Made by a program: the position numbers and the translations under genes. A stretch of 64,000 nucleotides of DNA from Channallabes apus (Eukaryota > Chordata > Actinopteri > Siluriformes > Clariidae): assembly GCA_030522415.1 (NCBI GenBank), contig CM060131.1:3634501-3698500 (forward strand), written 5' to 3'. Positions within the stretch are counted from its first letter, which is position 1. The number at the start of each line of letters is the position of its first letter. Of this stretch, positions 19,265 to 30,876 are shown one piece after another. The notes under the pieces were generated by a model. The model was given only the letters and a program-made list of their open reading frames with translations, ran no database searches and was not told the origin of the DNA.

Positions 19265-20496
19265 TCCTGTATCAGTCAGGATTTAGGCCTCATCACAGCA
19301 CAGAAACAGCACTCGTTAAAGTAGTAAATGACCTCCTATTGGCCTCTGATCAGGGGTGTGTAACTATGCTTGTATTACTCGACCTCAGTGCAGCTTTTGA
19401 CACTATTGATCATGCTATTCTTCTTCACAGATTAGAAAATTTAGTAGGAATTAAGGGTACAACCCTCTCCTGGCTCAGATCCTATTTGACCGATCGTTAT
19501 CAGTATGTAGACTTAAATGGTGATTATTCCGCATGTTCTCTAGTGGAGTTTGGCGTTCCGCAGGGTTCAGTTTTAGGCCCACTGCTTTTTTCCCTTTACA
19601 TGCTTCCTCTGGGCAACATAATCCGTAAGCATGGTATTAGTTTTCATTGTTATGCTGACGACACACAGCTATACGTCTCAACAAAACCTGATGAGAAAAA
19701 CCATCTTACTAAAGTTGAGCAATGTGTGCAGGACATAAGAAATTGGATGCTAATTAACTTCCTTCTGCTTAATCCGGATAAGACAGAAGTTCTAGTCATA
19801 GGACCGCATACAGCTAGAAGTAAAATCTTAGATCACACCGTAACTTTAGATGGCCTTTCTGTTCCGTCAAATGCAACAGTAAAAGACCTCGGCGTGATTA
19901 TAGATTCCAGCCTTTCATTTGAAGCTCATGTAGATAATATCACCAGGATAGCATTCTTTCACCTTAGAAATATCGCCAAAATAAGAAATATATTGTCGCT
20001 AAATGATGCAGAAAAACTAGTTCATGCTTTTATCACTTCTAGGTTGGACTATTGTAATGCCTTACTGTCTGGTTGTTCAGTTAGGTGCATAAACAAGCTT
20101 CAGCTAGTCCAGAATGCAGCAGCGAGAGTCCTCACTAGAACCAGAAGATATGAGCACATCACCCCTATCCTATCTTCACTGCATTGGCTCCCTGTGAAAT
20201 TTCGCATTGATTTTAAAATACTACTCTTGACATATAAGGCATTAAATGGTCTCGCGCCGCAGTATCTGAGCGAACTGCTAGTGTCTTACGATCCGCCACG
20301 CCTACTTCGGTCAAAGGATGCAGGCTGCTTATCAGTACCGCGTATTATGAAAACTACAGCTGGGGGCAGAGCTTTTTCTTACAAAGCCCCAAAATTATGG
20401 AATAGTCTTCCAAATAGTGTTCGGGACTCAGACACAGTCTCAGTGTTTAAGTCTAGGCTAAAAACCTATTTATTTAACCAAGCATTTTATAAATAG
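19265..20496 (+). pseudogene. L2 reverse transcriptase C-terminal half, open frame
   Basis: About 410 codons without a stop: [19 protein letters not shown], the palm motif [28 protein letters not shown], catalytic YADDTQLY, the thumb [13 protein letters not shown] and the terminal [24 protein letters not shown]. The endonuclease and early RT are missing through 5' truncation. It is called a pseudogene because no start or endonuclease remains. Confidence 0.9.
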
Positions 20497-21517
20497 ATTT
20501 GCCATAAGGTAAAGGAGCAGATCTGGGGGACTCATGGACGTAGAGTATTATGGTGAACTGGTATGTTTAGATGCTGTCTTCCTCAGTCTCATTTGATCAC
20601 TCAGGTTTGTTGACGGTGAGGTGATTGTTTGCTTTACATCTCAGGGAGCCCTCATGTTTGTGTTTCCTTCTGGCTCTCCCTTTTAGTCATGCTGTCATAG
20701 TTAGTCCTGCCGGAGTCCCTGCTTGCACTCTACAGTAAATATACATTCACATTAGACATTGTGACTGTGACCATACCTAATTGCAATCTCTCCTCCTCTT
20801 CTCTTCCTCCCCCTCTTTCTCTTTCCTCTCTCCCCCTGTCTCCCCCTTTCACTCTTTCTCTCTCTCTCTGTCGAGCTACACATGTGGTTCCTGAGCTGCC
20901 AGTGATCCAGACTCCCTCTTCCCTCCGGACCTGTCTGATCCATCCTGGTGCCCGGTTTCTGGTTGGAGGTCTCATCGCATGGATGCCCCGTGTGTCTCTT
21001 TAGGATGCGTCTGGTGTCTGGGGATGATTCTCTATACTTAGAAGATGGTTCTGGCCTCGACTGGTGTGGTCAGCTGTTTCTCTGAGGACTTGACAATTCG
21101 ATAGTTCAGGACTGGAACTTTCTACAAGTCTATCTGAGTCTCGAATAACTACTGGACTCCATTTTAACATCAAGTATTATAACATCAATTAACATCAAAT
21201 ATTATAGCTGAACCTAACACTTAACACTGTATAAATGCAGATCATTTCCTACTATCTGTTTCACCCAGATGAGGATGGGTTCCCTGTCGAGTCTGGTTCC
21301 TCTCAAGGTTTCTTCCTATTACCGTCTCAGGGAGTTTTTCCTTGCCACTGTCGCCCTCGGGCTTGCTCGCCAGGGAATATCTGAACATTTTGATTCATAC
21401 ACATTCACATTCCATACAAACTTAAATAATTCTTTTGATTGTGTAAAGCTGTTTTGAGACAATGACAATTGTTAAAAGCGCTATACAAATAAAACTGAAT
21501 TGAATTGAATTGAATTA
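19265..21517 (+). mobile_element. L2 LINE, 5'-truncated, nearly intact 3' half
   Basis: Homology with the L2 at 34.6-45.4 kb begins at CTGTATCAGTCAGGATTTAG (19265), so the element is truncated inside the RT. It continues through the RT C-terminus (to 20496) and a ~1-kb 3'UTR with CCTCTCAAGGTTTCTTCCTA, and ends AAAGCGCTATACAAATAAAA plus GAATT repeats. The ORF is open to its natural stop and differs little from 43693-44450, indicating recent L2 activity. Confidence 0.93.
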
Positions 21518-21519
21518 TA

Positions 21520-21640
21520 CATCTGAGAGTTAAGGGCCTTGCTCAAGGGCCCAACAGAGACAACTTGGTGGTTGTGGGGTTTGAACCTGGGATCTTCGGA
21601 ACCGTAGTCCTATGCCTTAACCACTGAGCTATCACTGGCC
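21520..21640 (-). mobile_element. SINE copy (same family as 1333-1510), partial
   Basis: The reverse complement contains GATAGCTCAGTGGTTAAGGC, GGTTCAAACCCC and GGGCCCTTGAGCAAGGCCCT, closely matching 1337-1461. It lacks the 3' tail because the L2 end abuts it. Confidence 0.8.
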
Positions 21641-21850
21641 AGTTAGTATGCAATATAGTTATAATGATTAGTTAGATGTAATTTTTTAGGAAGGTATAAC
21701 TATCTTAAAACATCAGTTTCAATTAACTTTTTTAAATGATTTGGCACAACTTCAACCACTGAAGTTGAGTGAACTCAAAATTGCTTTGCAACCGGTTGTC
21801 TTAACTTTAAAGTTTAAGTTAAAGCAACTTTTTATTTTTTACAGTGCAGG
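21641..21850 (+). repeat. Foldback arm and distal part (partner of 1277-1760)
   Basis: AGTTAGTATGCAATATAGTT, ATAATGATTAGTTAGATGTA, GGAAGGTATAACTATC, GATTTGGCACAACTTCAACC and CTTTTTATTTTTTACAGTG match 1577-1760 in order. Only one arm is present. A related TTTTTTACAGTGCAGG end also occurs at 22034-22049. Confidence 0.7.
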
Positions 21851-22996
21851 ATGTGAAACCATTGAATAAAGAAATCAAAATATTAAGTTTCCTCAACTTG
21901 ATTGTTTATATTTGTTGGTCAAAATAGTAGTAAAATCCAGTTAAATAGATTTTATAAGTAAATTCAACACTGTGCTCAAAAATATGTCCACCTAACTTGG
22001 AATTTTAAGCTGAGTTAACAATTTGCAAGTTGGATTTTTTACAGTGCAGGAAAATAACTAATTATATAGTAAATTGCTGTTCTAGAACCATTTGTTGTTG
22101 GTCTTTCGGCTGCTCCTGACAAGGGGTCGCCACTGAAAGACCAATGGTCTCTGGATGTTTTACTGTCGGCATGACACAGGACTGAGCTATCAGAGTAAAG
22201 AGTGCTAAATACAAATGCATGCCACACTTTTCAGATATTTATTTGTAAAGAAAATCAATAACCCTAACCCTAATAAAATACATTTACATTTGTAGTTGTA
22301 ACTTGACAAAACGTAGAAAATTTCAACTGTTCAAAGGAGATTATTGCATATTTTGGACACCTTCAGCAGTGTTTTACAAAATAGAAAGAAATAAAAAATC
22401 AGGAAAGGCCATATTAGAAGGTGTGTCCAAACTTATGACTGGTCCTATACTTTTGAGCATATTGCATAGATTTGTGCAGGTCCATCCTAGACATTAGACA
22501 TGGCCACCGTTTATTTTATTGCATTAATACCACTGCTCACTGTCATTTTACAAAAGACCATTTTAACAGACCGTTCCACATAACATGTTTATAATACAGC
22601 TTAACAACTTTCACTGTAGTGATTCACTTGACCATATGACCCATACAGATGCGTTTCATCCCCAAAATCTTGCTTTTATATGCCATTAGTGTTATAATTT
22701 CCCGTTGTGGACAAAAAAGGCCCAAACCTGTTCCAGCACTACAATGTCCCTGTTCACAACACAAACATGAGGCCATAGTTTGCCAAGGTTTAAGTAGAAC
22801 CCTGACCTCAACTTTACTGAACACATTTGGCTCCTTGTATCAGTCGCCACCTTGTATCACTTGGTCTGAAAAGCCATCTTATCGTAGCTGGTTTTGATGG
22901 GGACGAAGTGGTGATATTGGGTGTCACTTGTGAACACTGTTTTTAGTCGAGTACATACTGTAGCTCCAAGGAAAATGTCTTAGTCCTCTCGTGACT
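21851..22996. other. Patchwork of degraded repeats, no gene
   Basis: 22097-22145 is an inverted RTE tail (GTCTTTCGGCTGCTCC, GGGGTCGCCACTG). 22340-22460 ends AAGGTGTGTCCAAACTTATG, ACTGGTCC, the recognisable end of a Tc1/mariner family. 22640-22830 reads in part like a degraded Tc1 transposase (ALQCPCSQHKHEA). None keeps an ORF. Confidence 0.5.
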
Positions 22997-23270
22997 TACT
23001 ATACAGTAAATCTAGCTTTGCTTTCCATTCAACAGATCTAGTTCCATTCTGGGAGCTCTACCCAAGTAAATGTAGACTTCCTGACTTTATTTCTCAATTG
23101 TGAGACTAGATTGAGAAACCGGGAATGTCAAGTTAAGCTTCTATAATACGTCAAAACGATAATCACTGTGCATGGAGCATGTTCTCCCTGTGCTTGGTGA
23201 GATTCCTCTCACAGTCCAAAAACATGCAGACATGGCAAATTTTCATCCTAAAATTGATTGTAGTGTGTCA
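22997..23270 (-). repeat. Inverted copy of the 1142-1276 repeat, then a SINE scrap
   Basis: 22997-23134 is the reverse complement of 1142-1276. 23165-23270 (GGAGCATGTTCTCCCTGTGC, CAGTCCAAAAACATGCAGAC) is a piece of the 17744-18086 SINE family. Confidence 0.65.
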
Positions 23271-25818
23271 ATGTACACGTGAATATTAATTCCATAATTT
23301 TTTTGGCGCCATTAAAAGGCCATTATCTCATTTACTAGCTCTGAAGATGTGTTTGGCACAAGCAGCTAGTCTCTCTTTGGAGAAACTTACACATGCCTCA
23401 CTGAACTAATCTGAATTATTCTGGCTGATATGGGTCCCTTTGTGGGATTTACTTCATTTAAGATCTAGATCCTAGACTCCCCCCATATTCCCCTCAGCTA
23501 ATTCAGGACCTTCACTGTAGACTGTGCCTTGTAACGTCGGACATACTGTAAGAGGCAGCGACTTAAGAAGACTCCTATATATATCTATGGCCAGAAAGCA
23601 GACGCTTGACTACGTCAGTGCGCGACATTTGTTTTGCTGCTCTGTCGTCATCAAATCGCGCAAGGAGGCTGCTCCTGCTTACAAGAGGAGCGCGAGCCAC
23701 TTAATTTATAAACTGTATATACATTCAGGTGGCAAACATGAGGGTATGGAGCGATATCCCGGACAATATTCAAAAGCGTTTCCCTTATGTGTATGCACAA
23801 AGTGTGCCATAATTCAAATGCAATTGCAAACTTTGCATTACCATTTGCTTTTTCGCCTTCGCGAACGCACACTGACTGCCAAATTTCGAATGAAAAAGAA
23901 AAGTCCATTTGTATTTCCCAGGTCTTACACGTCATGAACCTGTCAAATTTAAACAGCAAAATCAATTACCACGTTTGCTTTTTCACTTTCTCTGCGCCGC
24001 GCGTCAAGCCGCCAAAACTCAAACGCAATCGCTAATCCATTTGCAATTGCATTTCCAACACGTTACACAGAAACCTGTCAATCAGCGTCAGGGGCGGGTC
24101 TATACTGTGGGGCGGGATTGTATGGGGGATGACGTCACTCGCAGTCGCCGACCAATTTAAGCGTGTAATATTACGTTGCAATGCGTTTATTATATCAGAT
24201 GCCTTTAGAGAAAACTACAACAAAAATATATTGTCATGCCAAAGAATAAACTACCTGCCAAAGTGGCTAGTGAGACTAAAGTTATTACCCGCCACAGCCG
24301 AATTTTACCTGCATATGGCGGGTGGGCGGGTGCCAATGTCAAACCCTGAACTACAGGTCTTCACCTCACCCGAAAAGGGAATGAAAAAATTCCCATCAGT
24401 CCTAGTGTCTCGCTGGAGCGTGAAATAAATGGAGCTCGAAAAAGGATTTATATATTTATCATTATTATCGAGGACGACATCATATTAAAGGGACACAAAA
24501 ATGTACATTTTAATTTAATCAAGAAATATTTAGTATTATACAGGCTAGTAATTTGTAAAAAAAAAAAATTTTTAATCTAAATGTACATATTGTAATCAAT
24601 TATTATTAATCAATAGTTTATTTACAAGTTACACACATTTCAATATTTTTAGTATACTCCTGGACACACCCTCACATATACCCTTATCAAAACATTTAAA
24701 ATGAATTTATGAATTTGATATACCATACACACCATACACACGTGTTCATCTGAGATGGAAATAAGCACCACCCATGACACAAACACACACACAGCCGCTC
24801 TTCCTTCATAAGCCTCTTTTACAAACTGTAACATTCATTTAATTGCTGTGAACCTTCCTGTGCTGCCTCTGAAACCAATGCCTCCAGCAACGTCCTCTCC
24901 TAAACAAGGTTGCAGTGCTAATAGGTTCAAACAGTTACAGCCGTGGCACTAGAAAACCTCAGTGAATATTGAAAAGTAATACAATGAAATAAATGCAAAC
25001 AGCATCTAATGGTAATAGGCTACTATTGTTTATTGTCAACATTTTTCAACTTTCGCAGATAAGCAAGTAAGCAATGAAGATATAAAACAAAAGAAAAAAG
25101 TCCTCACAAAAAGCTTTTTCTAAATAATAATAATAATAATATAAACAAAAGTATAATATAAATAATAGTATAAATAGTTTAACAATTTACTGTTTTTAAA
25201 CATTAAAATAATATTCTTCCATAGTCAACAGGTATGCAAACTGACATTATTTCTCACTTTTTTCTCCTCAACAGATACAATCAAACACAACAGGCAAGTC
25301 AGCTAATGAACAAACAATGCTCAAAATATCAAAATCAATTGCACTGTCAATAAACCCATAAATACATTGCTTAACATTGTCAATTTGTCCCTCCACGTCA
25401 ATTTCCTGCCTTCTTCATCACAGTTACTTTATGCATCGCCACACACACAACCGAATTTAGCCAAGTTAGCTACTGAACACTATCACAATTAGCAATTTAT
25501 TTTTTTTAAACTTATGATGTAATTTATTGATGTTAAGAGGATAACCCCTTGAGATGAAACATCTCGTTTTCGAGGGGGTCCTCAAGACATAGGACAAAGA
25601 CAAAACACCACATGTACATTAGCAGTCACTCAAGCTCTACCTCATCCCACCTCAACCGCCCCACCGACCCCACATCCTCATTATTGAAAACAGATACAGT
25701 TCATGTAAACAAGAAAACACATATGTGTATGCAAGTATTACTGTAAAAAGCATGATGATATGTAGTCCATACACATATGTATATGCACATATTCACATAA
25801 TATACAGCACACACCATA
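23271..25818. other. No recognised gene; diffuse repeat-like DNA
   Basis: Open frames of 60-140 codons occur at 23524-23937 and 24129-24428, but they overlap in several frames and show no domain. Paired inverted AAATGCAATTGCAAA (23818-23832 and 24042-24056, approximate) bracket a GC-richer segment ending in GGGGCGGG boxes and GATGACGTCACTCGC (24129-24143), which could be a MITE or an old promoter. 24500-25500 is AT-rich. 25540-25600 carries GATGAAACATCTCGTTTTCG, a repeat end I cannot place. Confidence 0.4.
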
Positions 25819-27437
25819 CAGTGGTGTGAAAAACTATTTGCCCCCTCCTGATTTCTTATTCTTTTGCATGTTTGTCACACAAAATGTTTCTGATCATCAA
25901 ACACATTTAACTATTAGTCAAAGATAACACAAGTAAACAAAAAATGCAGTTTTTAAATGAGGGGTTTTATTATTTAGGGAGAAAAAAAATCCAACCTACA
26001 TGGCCCTGTGTGAAAAAGTAATTGCCCCCTGAACCTAATAACTGGTTGGGCCACCCTTAGCAGCAATAACTGCAATCAAGCGTTTGCGATAACTTGCAAC
26101 GAGTCTTTTACAGCGCTCTGGAGGAATTTTGGCCCACTCATCTTTGCAGAATTGTTGTAATTTAGCTTTATTTGAGGGTTTTCTAGCATGAACCGCCTTT
26201 TTAAGGTCATGCCACAACATCTCAATAGGATTCAGGTCAGGACTTTGACTAGGCCACTCCAAAGTCTTCATTTTGTCTTTCTTCAGCCATTCAGAGGTGG
26301 ATTTGCTGGTGTGTTTTGGGTCATTGTCCTGCTTCAGCACCCAAGATCGCTTCAGCTTGAGTTGACGAACAGATGGCCGGACATTCTCCTTCAGGATTTT
26401 TTGGTAGACAGTAGAATTCATGGTTCCATCTATCACAGCAAGCCTTCCAGATCCTGAAGCAGCAAAACAACCCCAGACCATCACACTACCACCACCATAT
26501 TTTACTGTTGGTATGATGTTCTTTTTCTGAAATGCTGTGTTACTTTTACGCCAGATGTAATGGGACACGCACCTTCCAAAAAGTTCAACTTTTGTCTCGT
26601 CGGTCCGAAAGGTATTTTCCCAAAAGTCTTGGCAATCATTGAGATGTTTTTTAGCAAAACTGTGACGAGCCTTAATGTTCTTTTTGCTTAAAAGTGGTTT
26701 GCGCCTTGGAAATCTCCCATGCAGGCCGTTTTTGCCCAGTCTCTTTCTTATGGTGGAGTCGTGAACACTGACCTTAATTGAGGCAAGTGAGGCCTGCAGT
26801 TCTTTAGATGTTGTCCTGGGGTCTTTTGTGGCCTCTCGGATGAGTTGTCTCTGCGCTCTTGGGGTAATTTTGGTCGGCCGGCCACTCCTGGGAAGGTTCA
26901 CCACTGTTCCATGTTTTTGCCATTTGTGGATAATGGCTCTCACTGTGGTTCGCTGGTGTCCCAAAGCTTTAGAAATGACTTTATAACCTTTACCAGACTT
27001 ATAGATCTCAATTACTTTTGTTCTCATTTGTTCCTGAATTTCTTTGGATCTTGGCATGATGTCTAGCTTTTGAGGTGCTTTTGGTCTACTTCTCAGTGTC
27101 AGGTAGCTCCTATTTAAGTGATTTCTTGATTGAAACAGGTGTGGCAGTAATCAGGCCTGGGGGTGACTACAGAAATTGAACTCAGGTGTGATAAACCACA
27201 GTTAAGTTATTTTTTAACAAGCGGGGCAATCAGTTTTTCACACAGGGCCATGGAGATTTGGAGTTTTTTTTCTCCCTTAATAACGTAAACCTTCATTTAA
27301 AAACTGCATTTTGTGTTCAATTATGTTATCTTTGACTAATAGTTAACGGTTTTTGATGAGCAGAAACATTTAAGTGTGACAAACATGCAAAAGAATAAGA
27401 AATCAGGAAGGGGGGCAAATAGTTTTTCACACCACTG
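25819..27437 (-). mobile_element. Full-length Tc1 transposon with intact transposase
   Basis: A 1619-bp element, CAGTGGTGTGAAAAACTATT at both ends in inverse orientation, with TA at 25817-25818 and 27438-27439. The ~200-bp inverted repeats contain the second internal binding motif (TGTGTGAAAAACTGATTGCC on the minus strand near 27240). The transposase ORF is uninterrupted, so this copy may be autonomous. It sits inside another repeat whose right part is 27464-28040. Confidence 0.95.
26035..27057 (-). CDS. Tc1 transposase, 340 aa, open
   Basis: A DDE transposase that would cut its own element out and insert it at TA. The start is ATG at 27057 (MPRSKEIQEQM), as in its family, and the stop follows KGGPTSY, the expected length for Tc1. 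The N-terminus has two helix-turn-helix modules (IYKSGKGYKVISKAL; residues ~70-120 with RLIREATKDPRTT) separated by GRPTK. The catalytic core is TDETK at about residues 153-157 (Asp), QDNDPKHTS (Asp), SPDLNPIEMLWHDL (Glu). Just before the first Asp it reads NTFRTDETK, where the 3.4-kb sibling has NTLWTDETK. Trp to Arg beside the catalytic Asp might harm activity. Confidence 0.95.
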   Translation of the reverse strand: MPRSKEIQEQMRTKVIEIYKSGKGYKVISKALGHQRTTVRAIIHKWQKHGTVVNLPRSGRPTKITPRAQRQLIREATKDPRTTSKELQASLASIKVSVHDSTIRKRLGKNGLHGRFPRRKPLLSKKNIKARHSFAKKHLNDCQDFWENTFRTDETKVELFGRCVSHYIWRKSNTAFQKKNIIPTVKYGGGSVMVWGCFAASGSGRLAVIDGTMNSTVYQKILKENVRPSVRQLKLKRSWVLKQDNDPKHTSKSTSEWLKKDKMKTLEWPSQSPDLNPIEMLWHDLKKAVHARKPSNKAKLQQFCKDEWAKIPPERCKRLVASYRKRLIAVIAAKGGPTSY

Positions 27438-27463
27438 TATACACATCTACATCCATACTAACT

Positions 27464-28040
27464 GATACACATAATTAGTAATAAAGTAATAAATAAATAA
27501 ATAAGTCAATCACACATGAGGAAAACATTTACAGCAATATTTTGCTTGCAAATAGATGAAAAACGATGTTTTGAAGGAATACAAAGAAGTAATAGATCTT
27601 AAAGATCCAGGCAATTGCCATTAGTCTAAAAAACGAAATATAATACAGAAAACATTCGACATGTCAACAAAACATAAACAGAACATCTTCCCAAACATAT
27701 ATCAAGCTTATTTAAAAACCTCAAAAGCATAAACATTCAAAGTACCTGGAAAACGGAGATGTAAATAATCATAACAACCATAAGTTGCCGCCTCCTCTGC
27801 ACGAGCTGACCGATAAATCTAACGCACCAAGAGAGGAAAGACTGACAGGCAGAACAGCCAATCATCAGCCGGTGTCATGTTTGAGAGGGAGGCGAGAGGA
27901 GAGTTGAAGCGAGTGTAGACACAGAGCGGCCAGAGAAACGGAGGAGCGAATGCGAAGGCGTTTATTCAAAACTGCGGGAAAACTGTGGAAAAAGTGTGGG
28001 TGTTTAAACACCCACATCCCCTACGGGTGCGACGCCCCTG
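27464..28040. repeat. 577-bp repeat, near-identical partner at 61801-62397
   Basis: It starts GATACACATAATTAGTAATA and ends CCCTACGGGTGCGACGCCCC TG. The partner differs by few substitutions and by the length of an AAATA array. The end, read inward as CAGGGGCGTCGCACCCGTAG, looks like a hAT terminus. A perfect 20-bp palindrome GTGGGTGTTTAAACACCCAC (27996-28015) lies 25 bases inside. It is probably the right part of a non-autonomous hAT whose left end is not identified. Confidence 0.75.
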
Positions 28041-29094
28041 TGTGTGTGTGTGTGTTTGTGTGCGCGACACAACTGAAGCGCACTGGCATCTACAGACTAC
28101 AAGTCTGTTAAAAGTGAACTATCGATTTGTTTATAGATTTAAACATTAATAAGTGCAACAGTCAAATTACTCAGAAGAACTCTGTGTGGTTCTGCAGGGT
28201 GCTCAGTAAAACTTGGTAGATATTTTCCTTATAAAGCTGCACAAATTGTATCTGAGACTAAAGGGTTCTCAGTGTTTTGTTTCACCAAATACTGACATTC
28301 AATCATTAATTACTGTTTACTGGGGTTATTATTATTTTCTGTTCGTTTGTAAGGCATTTTTGCTCTACAGCATTTATTTGCATGTGCCTAAGGCCATGTC
28401 ACACATTTTGGTCATTGAACGTGGAACTTTTGGAAAACTCCTTCCAGTGTGAAGATTTTCCAAAACTCAGTTTTCAGTGGTGTTGTGTGGACAGGGGAAA
28501 CTGTGATTTTTGCCTTGTTGTAACATCACCTTGTGTGCCGATGATGATGTTGTCTTTATGCCCGTCTCCTTGGTTTGATGTCAGGATATTTTGTGCAATA
28601 GCGGACTTATGTAAACTAGTGACTGTGTTAACGTTGCTTACTAGACTTTTTACATGCGTGCATATACACGCGCAGTTACTCGCACACTATGTTAACGAAC
28701 AGAGGTGCCGGTAATGACGTTTTGTCTTGATTAGGGATGCTTCTGACAGACAAGGCGTTTTTCATGTGGACACATATTATTATTATTATTATTATTTTTA
28801 AAAAAGTAGAAAAAACTCATTTTTTTTAAAATACGTGTGGACTAAGACTTTTGCACAGTACTTAAAAGATTACCTTTTACAAAACAGCTACCATTTGCTG
28901 GATGTGTGGCTCTTCAATAGGCAGAGTGACCTGTCATTTTTAGTATAAAGTAGAACTAAAAATTATCAAACAAAAACAACTTCGCTTAGAAACTCATTAG
29001 TCTGTACTTGTCTTGTGAAATGAAGGTTATTCTCTTAGAGATATAGTAAAAAAATATTTATTTAAAATGTGAACCCTATGGTCTGCAGCGATGC
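28041..29094. other. No gene; probable degraded MITE
   Basis: 28390-28860 has the texture of a fish MITE (AAGGCCATGTCACACATTTT...GTGTGGAC...GTGTGGACTAAGACTTTTGC) with an ATT microsatellite at 28776-28797, but the ends could not be fixed. The open frames here (28213-28714) are low in similarity to anything I know. Confidence 0.4.
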
Positions 29095-29545
29095 TGCAAC
29101 TGGATCCAATCAGGACATGAGATGCAATGGAAGGCTCAAGTGCACATCTGTCCATGAAGACAAGTACTTATGAGTGTCCTTCTTGGGAAACAGACATATC
29201 ACTGCTCCTGAATTGCCTGCATCATTCAATGAAACAAGAGATAAACCAGTAGGAGACTCAGGTCAGCTGGCCTAATGTTCAAGTTTACCAAGAAAAAAAA
29301 CCCCTAAGATTTGGCAAATCAGAAGAAACAGATGTAGTGGGCAAAGCTGCACAATCAGTGGACTTTAGATGATTGAAAGCAAGTCTAGTCCAATTTAGGT
29401 GTTGGGATTCAATCAAAGAACAAATGTCAGTCGCAGAGCTGATGAAAAGTTGATAGATCTTTCTTATTTGACTCATAATTTGTACTTTTTTACTTTTGTG
29501 AACTGGACCACCAAATTATAGAATGACTCAGTCATTAGAAAAAAA
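29095..29545 (+). pseudogene. Degraded Tc1-like transposase
   Basis: In shifting frames the DNA reads like the middle of a second Tc1 family: DKYLxVSFLxNRHITAPEL, ASFNETRDKP, then FGKSEET and LDDWK-like blocks about 29310-29390. The similarity is visible at DNA level (GACAAGTACTTATGAGTGTC, GGAAACAGACATATCACTGC). Stops and indels are many. This is an old, dead copy distinct from the two full-length Tc1 elements. Confidence 0.6.
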
Positions 29546-30357
29546 GTTATGCATTTTAAAAGTAATGATAACTTTGGTTCTACAGGACATTTCTAAACAC
29601 TCAAACACGAAGATTGACAGCTGAGGCCTGGTAGGTTGACACTAGGACAAAAAATGTATGGAGTAATCGGATAAAATGCACTTTTGCTTAATTAAAACAG
29701 CAATAAAAAAATATATGAGTCAAAGATTAATTTTTAAAAATTTATTTTTTAAATGCATACAGCATTTTATCAAAAATAAACACTGTCATTATTCACAATA
29801 AGGAATAGCTTATACACCTATGCGGTTTGACTCACGGTGAGATGCGATGATAGGCACTGTGAGCTGCCGCGATTGCACGGCGACGTTCCGCGAAGGTCTG
29901 CAAGGTCCGCAAGTTTCCGCAAGGACCGCCAAAAAATGAAACGTAAAAAAAAATAAAATTTTCACGGCAAAGATGAAGAAGTAATCGCAGCGCCAAAACA
30001 CGTGGTGAATCATGATGAACCGTACTTTCGGCCACTGCGCGAAGCCGCGTAGGTGAGATAGGGGTATTAAAGTAATACACAGCTACTGTAACTGTTTGCT
30101 TCTCCTTCTGCTTTTTGGGTGACGTGAGCACTTCTTCTTTGTTGGTGTTTACTGACGGCTTGCATCCAGAAGCGCGCTGTGTCAAGAGCGTGCTGTCAAC
30201 AAATAATTGCACAAAAACAAAACGCAAGCTTTTAAAATTAATTAAAAGAAGCTTTGAGGCAGAAGATTGACACACACTGGCAGGAAGTCCATATAAGTGT
30301 GTGTTTTTTTTTTAATTGGTCTCACGGTGAATGGATGATGAATGAAGTGATGAATTG
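29546..30357. other. No recognised gene
   Basis: 29546-29820 is AT-rich. 29830-30060 is GC-richer, with GTCTGCAAGGTCCGCAAG and related repeats and overlapping minus-strand frames without a recognised domain. Nothing is assigned. Confidence 0.4.
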
Positions 30358-30789
30358 ATATGGAAGTATAATAGTGCCAAAATTCCTCAAAGCAAAATAG
30401 CAGGTTGAATTACATGGACTGAAAAAAAAAACGTGTTGCAATAAAAATGTTTGAATTTTTCTGCACTGCAATTTGATCTGAATTGAAAAAAATCCTTAGG
30501 GCATTTACAATGTTTGAAATTTTTGCCACTGCAATTTATTGTGGTTGTATATTTCAAGTGAAAATGTAATTCAAGCATTTAAAATTCAATGCAAAAATTC
30601 AAGTTACTAAATTGCTGTTCAAAAATACAGTTATTTTTAAAGTGTTAAAAATACAATCTTCATTATTTTTCAATCTTACAAATTCAGGTAGTAAAATTCA
30701 AGTTGCTAAAATTCAGGTAGTAAAACTGATGAACCTGCTATTCAACCTGCTATTTTGCTTTGAGGAATTTTGGCAATATTATACGTCCA
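30358..30789. mobile_element. Foldback/MITE with ~50-bp terminal inverted repeats
   Basis: Left TGGAAGTATAATAGTGCC...AAAATAGCAGGTTGAAT (about 30361-30410) and the reverse complement of the right end (about 30741-30789) match over about 50 bases with two mismatches, including TTCCTCAAAGCAAAATAGCA. The inside is built of AATTCAA/TTGAATT-like repeats. There is no ORF. No clean target duplication was found. Confidence 0.75.
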
Positions 30790-30876
30790 GAAATTGACCA
30801 ATGATGCGTTTTCACCATGGATCCGTGCTGCTCAAGATTTACGGTAAGTTTTAATAAATCTTCAGTTCATGTAAAT

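Noticed and set aside
20730..21003. ORFs on both strands in the L2 3'UTR (also 44708-44974)
   Set aside because: Low-complexity CT-rich sequence in a LINE untranslated region; repeated with the LINE.
22258..22275. Telomere-like AACCCTAACCCTAA
   Set aside because: Only two units, inside degraded repeat DNA; too short to mean an interstitial telomere.
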